Assembly (NCBI RefSeq): GCF_949628265.1
Contig: NC_088789.1
Location: 3,534,001-3,598,000, forward strand
Reading direction: 5' to 3'
From: Cloeon dipterum
Taxonomy: Eukaryota; Arthropoda; Insecta; Ephemeroptera; Baetidae
DNA length: 64,000 nt
Part shown: positions 52,301-61,379 of the stretch, in pieces
Numbering within the stretch: position 1 is the stretch's first letter
How the letters are laid out: each line of letters starts with the position of its first letter
The notes under the pieces: model-generated
The model's database searches: none
What the model was told of the DNA's origin: nothing
What the model saw: only the letters and a program-made list of their open reading frames with translations
Made by a program: the position numbers and the translations under genes

Positions 52301-53335
52301 GCATCAAAATTTTCATCCCTGTGCGAGCAGTTTTTGTGTTGTAATTTTTAAAGTGTTTGCGATGTAATTTTAATTTATTAACTATTCCACAGTATACGTG
52401 ACAACGTTGAATCAACTTTTTTTCGCGCGTCCATGCAGATCCTGCTTGTACTTGTAATTTTTATGCCTTTCATGCAGAGAATTCGCCAATTTTGCAATGC
52501 GAAAAATGCACCACTGGGTTTCGCGCAAAAAACCAGTTGGAAAAACCACCAGTTTTGGGTTTTCCACATTTTTCCGAATTTGACCTAGCTAAGGTCACAT
52601 TTCGCGCCACACAAGTCATAAATTTTGGAAAATCACGATGAATGTTGCAATTTTTCTTCAATAAAAATGCATATATGTTTCGGAAAAGTGCGCGAAAAAA
52701 CATTTTTTTGCAATGCAGTGTTTTTTTTCGGAAAAATGCTGGTTTTTGCTAACCCTGCTTTAATATTTATGTAATTCTATGATTCTATTTTCTGATTGTA
52801 CTATAAATATAAATCATGAGCAACAAACACCAATATTTCAACTTGAAAAAAGTAATTTGAATTAAAAATCCAAATTAAAAATAATCATACCGTAAATCCA
52901 ATCCCGACTGTTGCCGAAAAGGTACCAGCCTTGAACATTCCTGTGTCAAACTGCACGAGCAGGGACGTCTTCCCTACGCCGCTATCTCCCAGCAGTATTG
53001 TCTGAAGCATTATAAAAGCAGACAAATTTGAGACTGGCAAATATAACAATAAAAATATTACAAACAATTAGAGGAGCGTTAGTTTGCCTTTTAGTCAGGA
53101 CAAGCAAAAAGAGGCTCACCTTGTGCACAGGTGCGTGGTGTGCGGCCGCTGCGGCTGACGTGGGGATGAAGGCCTCGGTGGGGACGACGTAGCCCCGGTA
53201 GCCCGTGGGCGAGGGCACCCGGTCCGAGGTGCCGATGGGGGCGTTAAGGTAGCCCACAGGGGTCGGCGGCTCCTCTTCGTCCGGCGACTCGAAGACGTCG
53301 TCGCTGAAGTTGTCCGCGTCCAAAGTCGACGCCAT
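49365..53335 (-). CDS. RAB26: Rab26-like small GTPase, two alternative 5' modules
   Basis: Isoform A exons are 53335-53120, 53001-52891, 50357-50249, 50165-50055, 49984-49846 and 49515-49365 (278 aa). Isoform B replaces the first two with 50828-50700 and 50627-50517 (249 aa). Nucleotide-binding motifs are GDSGVGKT (A) or GDCGVGKT (B), [27 protein letters not shown] and ETSAKSGLN. The switch II-to-alpha3 run and the tail HEYIKE resemble the Rab26/Rab37 group, whose members act in regulated secretion and synaptic-vesicle turnover. Isoform A has an acidic, Pro-rich 72-aa N-terminus. The C-terminus ends ACMNCNI rather than in the double Cys usual for Rabs. It is convergent with LPGAT1 and divergent from Pc. 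Confidence 0.92.
50517..50627 (-). other. Rab26 alternative P-loop/switch I exon (module B)
   Basis: A 37-codon exon with acceptor ccggag/gtgctt and donor cgg/gtgaga, phase 0 at both ends, reading [12 protein letters not shown]...[10 protein letters not shown]. It has the same length, phase and domain coverage as the exon at 52891-53001 but only partial identity, which implies an old tandem exon duplication. The sequence is closer to the canonical Rab26 pattern (STVGxDFR) than module A. Confidence 0.85.
50700..50828 (-). other. Rab26 alternative first coding exon (module B)
   Basis: An ATG-started 43-codon frame, [15 protein letters not shown]...CSVTAK, ends at a GT donor (gcaaag/gttttt) in phase 0, 72 nt before the module B P-loop exon. 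TAK followed by VLLLGD matches the usual FKVMLVGD strand of Rab proteins. The surrounding 50640-51000 region is GC-richer, consistent with an internal promoter. The donor after the GT is T-rich and not ideal. Confidence 0.6.
52160..52351 (+). pseudogene. 3' relic of a non-LTR retrotransposon ORF
   Basis: A 63-codon open stretch reads [16 protein letters not shown], then [19 protein letters not shown] and ends CCNF-stop. WNxLP followed by a Ser/Phe/Lys-spaced tail is the usual ending of LINE reverse-transcriptase ORFs. Nothing upstream of 52160 continues the frame, so it is a 5'-truncated fragment inside the Rab26 intron between the two modules. Confidence 0.6.
52480..52758 (-). repeat. hAT-like MITE fragment
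   Basis: On the minus strand it starts CAGGGTTAGCAAAAACCAGC, the same CAGGGTT start as the elements at 18488 and 46384. Its inner part (aaatgtgacc...ggaaaacccaaaactggtgg) matches the block at about 1830-1950. The far end and a target-site duplication were not found, so it is probably truncated. Confidence 0.6.
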
Positions 53336-56300
53336 GCGGTCAGCCTTTCCTACGCGGTCGGTCAGCTCATCCCCATCGGCGGCCGCTGCGATTTAATAAG
53401 GTGCGCGGAAAGTAAAATTCCGTTTTTATAGCTCGCGATAATAAAATACGGAGATAAAATTGGGCTCTCTGATGATATATTGAGCTCCAAATGTGCGATT
53501 TAAAATCTAAGGTGGCAAACAATAATTTTTCATTGCTCGTGTAACGTGTGTAACCCGCGGTAATATCGGCGTTTATTGCTGGGGGTACAAATAAGTTATA
53601 TGTTGGATAGTAAAAAATTGCTCCATCAGCTAAAAATGAATAGACTTTATGTATGAACCAAACATAAATATAGGTACTCCTAATAAAATAAGTACAGATA
53701 GTGTGTTTTCTTCCTCTGAAATTTTAAATATTTAAAAGGCGCACATCCCACGCACTAGACAGCAGTAGTTTTGGTAGTCTCAACCCACCTAAAGGTCTAA
53801 AAGTTACTTTATTTTTTAAATGCTTAACAATTAACGAAACAATAATATTTCAACAGGAAATAACTGGCAAAATATTTAATAAATCTAGATGATAAATAAA
53901 AAAGCAATTGCTTTTATCTAGCTGTAATTTTACTGCTCAAAACCCACAAAAATTTCCAAAGGAACATTTTTAAGCAGTGCAAAATATTAAAATTTAACTC
54001 GAATTCAAATTCAGGACACGTAAGATGATTTGCATGACATCCGCACAGGGTGTGGCGCTTATTTTCAGCGACTAAATGAGTGAATGAATTTAATGCACCT
54101 GCGTTATTGCGTGTGCGAGTACAGAGAGAGTAAACATACTCTCCATTCATTGATCTCGACGTTGGCTTTTGCAGCAGCAGAGAGAGCAAATCGAAAGAGA
54201 GGCAAGAAGAGGAAAAGCAGCAAAAATAAATCTATTCATTCGGCGGCTGAATATATATGTACAAAAAGCAAATATAGAACACGAGAGAAGAAGAAAGGTG
54301 AGAGACAGACCTTGCAGTGAGAAATTTTGATTATTCGGCGTTATTGTCAGCAGGTGGCATTATTTTCAACAGGGAGTTGCTAGAGAGACAGAGGGAGAGT
54401 GTGTTTTGCTCGGCGGTCAAACCGAACCATCCGCGAGTATATTGCCAGCCAACGGTCTATGCTATGCCTCGTACTCTTCCTCAGTGCCGAGATGGCGTGC
54501 GCGAATTTCGATCGATATTTCACTGATGACGCTCGAAAAGTTGGCCCGCGCGAGATCTTTGCTTGCACAACATTCCCATAAAGGAAAGCAAGCAGTTTGA
54601 CACACACACTGCACACAAATTATGCGTTCATTTAAAGAGGATACTGAAATATCCTGGAAAATGCTTGTTGCAAATGCATGGAATCACTCTTTTAGGATCT
54701 ATTAAGAATAAGTACTTTAAATTTTGTTATAAAAGTGGCTGCAAAGTTAGCATGCTTCTCAAATGGTGACAAGGCTGTATCCTTATTTGAAATCCTATTT
54801 TATTTCACAACAAAGAAAGGTTTCATACGAAAAGTTGTTTATCGATGAACTGCTATTGCATCCAACAACTCAAAGAGTTTTAAACTGTAACCTGTATCGA
54901 TCCACTTTAAAATGAGATCCTGAGTCTGATGTTACATTGATGAATCAAACAAACATTTTGCGCGTGTTTTTTACAATATTTAAAATTGTCTGATTGTTTG
55001 TATCGTTTTTCAAGCACCAAAACTGATTATAAGGATGATTGCATGAGAGACGAGGTGAAAATTGATGAACCAAGAGAAAGCAGACAGACTAATGTCCTGA
55101 CCTCGAAACAATAAAGAGTGCATAACGTCATGATCTCATGAATTAAATATGATAATACACAAAAATAAGAACAGTGGAATAAGGTCGTATATTTTATGAA
55201 GTGTCAAAAGTAAATCAATATATTTTGTCCTGGAAAAATATGAAAAATAGCAACACATAGGAGGGTTAAAAGGCTAAAGGGGATTTTATAAATGCTACTC
55301 GTCTGATTAGAATTATAAAAGAACGGCTAGTTGTAAGAATTTAATTTTGAAAATAAAACATATCCCGCAAGTTCTATTACTTCAAAGCCTTTATTTGATC
55401 TCTCAGGCTTCCTCAGCAGTGCTTTTCTTGTAAACAAAATACATAATGCAACTGCTTTTTTATAATATATTATTAAAAATTGGGAAAATTATGCCTATAA
55501 ATTTAATTTCATCGGTGAATTCTGACCTCATTGAAGGAAGTCTTTCTTTGTTCAAACAGATAAACGCGTACACATGTTTTCGACAGAAAAAAAAGGAATT
55601 TATTGATGTCTACTTAGCATAATCAGCGAGATAGTGATAATGAATATAGTCCTAGCTGTGATTGCAAATATACCGAGATTATTAGCAAACCAATTTCTAA
55701 CATCTCCTATTTGTTGAAAAGTCGGGAAAAAATAACTTAAATTTGCCTAAAGACACGAGAGCAACGTGACACGACGAGAATTAGATACATACCAGAATAA
55801 AGATAAAAAAGATCACTTAATTCTGTTTCGTGCGCTGGATTGATTTGGATGGGCTTCTTTCAGATTGAGATTTTTAAGGAGAAGATAATCTTGCATGCTC
55901 TAGTACTGGCCAGAGTGGCCAGCCACTGATACGCCCTGTTATCGTAATAAAAATATTAATTTTGACTTTTGTTGGACTCTAAAGAGTCTAGTAAAATATT
56001 AATTTTTACGCAACGGCTTCTTTGCCTGAAAAATGTTGATTAAAGGTATACAGATTCACTTTTATTCTATCCATTTCCTAAATGCAGGTATTTTTGTTTT
56101 TCAATTCTCGACTGTCCCTGAAAGAACGATTTTTTTCCTACCAACAGTGCCCCTGCCCCACATTAGTCGATCAAAACCATTTCCTTATTCTTAATTTCAC
56201 ATGCTTCATTTCCTTAATGATGTTAGAGGCTATCTCGTTTATAACATCTTTAGTTAACCCATCATAAAAGCGCGTCGTATATATGTTTGCTTAACTTTTT

Positions 56301-58989
56301 CTGGCTGCACGGGTTCGCGTATCATTCTAATGGTCACGAGCAGAGGCAGGTGCAAAAGAAGAATAAAAGCAGCAGCGGAAATTTACCAGGAGACGAGAGC
56401 ACACATATTATTATTATTAGCGGACCTGGCGGCGTGTCATGTCAGGTACGAGAATAGGGCCACGGGTTGAAATACATGTGCATGCATGCTGCTGGCAGAA
56501 GGCCCTTGAAAGCAGCGTCAGGTGGCGGCCAAGCAAGAAGCCTCTGCCTCTGCGCTTCCATCGTTTTCTTCTCCTCTCCGCCTCATCCGCCTGGTATTAT
56601 TTGGCGGGCTCGTAGCTAAATAGTACACAAGAAACTCTTATTCATCGCCTTTTTGCCGCCATCAAAGCATAGGCACGGGTCGCCGAGGGTAGATAATTTT
56701 GCGTCAGCTGCCTCTCAATCGCGCGCGGCACACGATTTTTTTTATCGGATTGAGCAGCTGCTGCTTCGCAGTGCGCGCCTGCTGCCGAAAATGCTAATAA
56801 TCTCTTATTTGAAAATCTCTCGTATTTCCAGGAGTGCTCGCTTGTTAGAGACAAAATCTCACCGCAACGCTTGCGAACACTCGAAATTAAAATCTGCTCT
56901 GCTATGGGATTAGCATAAATTGTTAATTTGCACGCACGGCGCTTCTGTGATTGAAGAACGCAAAATAAAAATAAAACGCTAGAAAATTTGATAGTTTAGA
57001 ATTTTCCTTAGCGAAATACTAAATTTATTGGGGGTTTATTAAACCCCAAGAAAAGAATAATTATGCGAGGCAATTTTGCTCAGTTTATTCTTATTCAATA
57101 AATGTCTACTTTTAGGCGCCTTATCCTGGCTTAGATCCACACAGAGTAGAGTCAATATTGAGTCTCTATTCCCTACAGGCTATAGCCTAATTTATTTCCG
57201 TCTGTAGTGTAACTATTCGTATTTCACATTTTGACTTTATTTTATAAAACAATTTTAAATCTGCTAGCTGGTTATGTTTATCTGTCGATTTGTATTAAAT
57301 TCTTCATAGTCACAAGATACGCAGTAAACATATTATTATTAAATTGTTTTAAACGCATCATTGGAAATCCTTTTTAGGCGAAGCCAAATGCTCGATTGAG
57401 AATATAAGAAAATATCTGGAAATTAAAAAAAAAATCAAGCAGAGATTTTAGTTTAGTTCTGCAGCAGAGCAGAGGGAGGGAGGACAGTGCGAGTTACACA
57501 TGGTAAATCTTTGATGTACAAGAGATAAACATCGTGCAGGCTGGATCTGTGGGCTTGAGCAAATAATATGCGCAGTCGATTTCCTGTGAGATTTCGATAT
57601 GCCCCAGAGGACTCATAAAAATCAAACTGACAGAATGAAAAGTTATTTTAAGAAACATGCACAAATGTATAATTTTTAAAATTGTCAAGTTGTTATTATT
57701 TTCTTTTGATCTGAATCGGCCCATCAGACACATCAGGCTCTCAGTAGCCTGGCACATCAAACGACCCCTGGGGAATCATCGTCCCAGGTGGACGGGATGA
57801 GGATGCGGATGTCGCGGATGCGCCCTCACTCACAAGTTGTCAAATTTTCTGCTGCGATTTTTGTATTTTGTTGTTGAATAAAATGGGGTTTTGCTGTTAT
57901 TAGAATTGCATTTTAGTTTTAAGCTTTTTATTTTGATTAAAAAGCTTAAAACTAAAATGCAATTCTATTAAGAGCAACAACGTTATTAACGTCTGTTTCT
58001 ATTCTTATTTATTATTCCTCTTATTGCTAGATACGTTTTAGACTTCATTAAATAAGTTATTTAGATTCGGTTTCAGGAAGTGTGGGAATGTTAATTTTAG
58101 CGGTTTGCGTGCACATGTTATCCACTCGAATGGTATTACAAAGGATCCACTTTTTCTTGAAGGCAATAAATTAAAAAACCCTTTGCAAAACTTTATAAAT
58201 TTATAGTACACTCATAAAATTTACTATGAAAATAAAGAGAACAAATAATGAAAGGATTGAAAGAATTATGGATGTTGTGAACTCGTATTATTTTAAAACT
58301 ATTTTCTTGCAACTCGTGGAATATGTGAGCATAGTGTGCATAACGCTGCTGAATTATTTTCAGTGTACGTGCAGAAAACGCACGTTGAAATAGGCCCCGC
58401 TTGCCTCGTTCATGGTAGTGTTGGCGCTTGCAAACCGATTGTCTTTTGTGCTACAGTGCTGCTGCTTGTTGGTCGTGGCAGAAGCGCGTAATAGAATGTA
58501 CTAGAGAAGACAAAAAGGGCAAATCTCGCCGCAGCTCCATCGAGAGCGATACCAAATAGGTATCGAGGGGAATTCTCTGCTCCGCGACCTGATTTGGCAC
58601 CTAACTCATTCCCTAATTCATATGGGTTTTAGATTTGGATCCAGTTTATCTGGTTGCCCAGCTCACAACCGTGCTGGACGGAAGGACAGGCTGTTCGATA
58701 GCGTCCGCCAGTTGATCGATTAATCTGCGATTGCGGACGTGAATGGTGAGAGAGGCGAGGTGCGTAGCGTAAAGAGACGACTTCAGCCTGCAAAAGCAAA
58801 CGTCAGCCAACGAAGCCTCCGAAGCAGTTTGTTTGTAAATAGCGAGCGTTCGTGGGCCGCACTGATCCGGCCCAGGCCCCCAACGGTTTACGGAGTGTGT
58901 GCATCCGACGTCGCTAAAGGGAGTCCAGGGCTTGCACGGCCCATTTAGCCAACGAGCCCTTCCCTCCCAGGTGGACCCCCCGATTCAAA
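53336..58989. other. Large divergent intergenic region Rab26/Pc
   Basis: 5.65 kb without a recognisable coding exon, the largest gap in the window. It should contain the module A Rab26 promoter and the Pc promoter with upstream control DNA. A perfect hairpin lies at 57901-57967. Open frames here (for example 54084-54320, 56653-56913, 58739-58948) show no recognised family or splice support. Long noncoding transcripts cannot be excluded. Confidence 0.5.
57901..57967. repeat. Perfect 30-bp inverted repeat, 7-nt loop
   Basis: tagaattgcattttagtttt plus aagcttttta (57901-57930) is the exact reverse complement of 57938-57967, with loop ttttgat. Pairing continues imperfectly for about 10 more bases on both sides. 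It could be a foldback repeat end or a hairpin RNA. Confidence 0.9.
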
Positions 58990-61345
58990 ATGGAAATGGG
59001 GGACCGAGTTTACGCGGCCGAGCGCATAATGAAGAAGCGGCTTCGCAAGGTTAGTGCATCAGCGTCCCACGGGGCCCTTGGGACACCCCTGCTCATGGTG
59101 TCCTCAAACTGCACCAAATGACACACTTTCCGTTTTACATAAACGCTCATTCTTATGCTTATTTTTACTTCCAAAGTGCCGTTTTTGATTTTGATTATTC
59201 CTTTGTTATCGTCATCAAAAGAGTGATTTTATTGCTCTATCACGACTTAAAAAAAATCACCTTTTTAAACTCTAAAAACTGATTTTAATTTTAGCGCGTA
59301 TTCGCTTTAATTTCTGGCGAGTAAACACACTAAATACAAAAGTATGCAACGTGCAACTCATATTCGAGTGTTTCAGAAAGTCTCAGTTTAAGTTACAATA
59401 ATAGTTATCTTTAATTATATTTCCTTTTAAATTGAAGAATTATTGGAAAAATTATGAAAACATTTTTATTTTATGCATTAAAATGTCGTTTTTTAGCAGA
59501 TGTTTGGTTTCCTTTATTGATAAAACCAGTGGCCGAAAACATTAATGAAAATTTGGGTCACATAATTAGCTGTGCTTATAAAATTTAAATGGTTTTCTAC
59601 GCTTGACATGCGTTTGAGAAAATAATATCGTTTTAGTTTTGACACTTTTATGTGTTGAATCAATTTGGTTTACAGTTTTAAAATGTGTTAAGCTTTTTAT
59701 TTAACCCCCAAAATATGAAATAATTATTGTAATTTCGCTCTTCGTAACACTAATAAAACTATCAATGGTGCAAATTTTTCTTGGTTGTTTTTCATTTCAT
59801 TAAGACTGAGCCATTGTTTGTGTGTCTTATTACATTATACAAATAAATAGCCCTCCTCAAAGACAGACACCGGCATGCTAAAAGTGCATGACTATGTACA
59901 ACTCCACTGCGAGTTCAGACTTCAGACTGAATTCCTGGCCGCGGTAAAATTCCCATCGTTCAACAAACACAAATGTTCACCGCCGAATTGATTGTTGCCC
60001 TTTTCTTGCAACAAGGAAATTCGCGCTTAGTTGTTGAAAGTTGCGCGATTTTGCCGCTACCAGGACGATTTGCAAATTTTTTTACTAACAAATGGATTTC
60101 TTACCATTTTTTGGACTGCATTAAAAATAATTTCAACTTGTCTCGAGCTGCGAAATTGTTAACTGAATTGTTTGAGATTAATTTTCCCCATGACTGTTGC
60201 ACACGTTTTGTGTTTGATAAATCAGATGATAATGATACCCTAAGTAATCCATTCAAATACTATTTATTAAAGAACATTTTCTGTCTTAATGATAAAGGTT
60301 TTACCAACGAGTAATTATCACTTGTTTGCACTCTAGGGACGAGTGGAGTACTTCGTGAAGTGGAAAGGATGGAGTCAAAAGTAAGGAAAATCGCTCCAAA
60401 TCCAAATTAGTCGCTATGAGTTTAATTTAATTTCTTTAAATATGTAACCTAACAACAACCGAATTTTAATACATTACCAGATTAGCATATTCCTATTAAG
60501 CTGACGGTCAACCAATTTTCAGGCACAGCACTTGGGAGCCAGAAGAGAATATTCTCGATGGCAGATTGATAGAAATATTTGAACAAGGGTGAGTTGCCCT
60601 CTGTTTGTAATTACGCTATGTATCTCTTTTAGTGAAGTGTATTTTAAGAGTGAGGTGTAAAGCATTTTTGTATTTTCACAAGCAGCTGGAATCCTTACTG
60701 TAATAGATACAGGTCTGATTCTCTTTAACAATTTTCATGTTGATCATTTTAATTTTTATTTTGATTCTGAACTTTGAAACCGACTAGAAGGGAACTGTGC
60801 ACACGCAGTTCTCCCGGAAATTGATAGCGAGGCTAGTCAGATCGCTCGTGGTGTATATTTTCACGAGCACTCTGATATAGAGCCGGAATAATTGAAACAT
60901 TTCAGAAATGAATTTCAACATGGATCGTCTCAAAATGAGTCTGATTTCCCTTACGGCATTAAATTTTAACATCATATTACTATGGTTTAAAGCACGTTTC
61001 CCATTAGTAGTCCTGCATTTTTTAGAAATCGCACTAGCTGTATTTAAAAAAGATTCGACGACATCTGAATAGAGGTCTCAGCATGCCGCGCTAATTTTGG
61101 GTCACGGTGAAAAAGGATCAAAAATTAAATAGTGCAGGAGAAAAAAATGTCTCTCGTTAAGCACTATCAAACTTCACGTTTAAAATATTGTCGGCCGCGT
61201 TGTAAACCTCGCGGCTGAGACCTCAACCATCCGTTGATTTGAATTATTTTTAGGTTGCTCTAATAAGAATGCGTTTAGATCAGTGTAAGATTTTTTTCTA
61301 ATTGTTATTCAGAGTGATTCAATCAGTACAATACTCTCGCTTTTT

Positions 61346-61379
<34 letters not shown>

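Noticed and set aside
58739-58948. ORF in the Pc upstream region
   Set aside because: It ends before the Pc start, has no domain and is probably 5' untranslated sequence.
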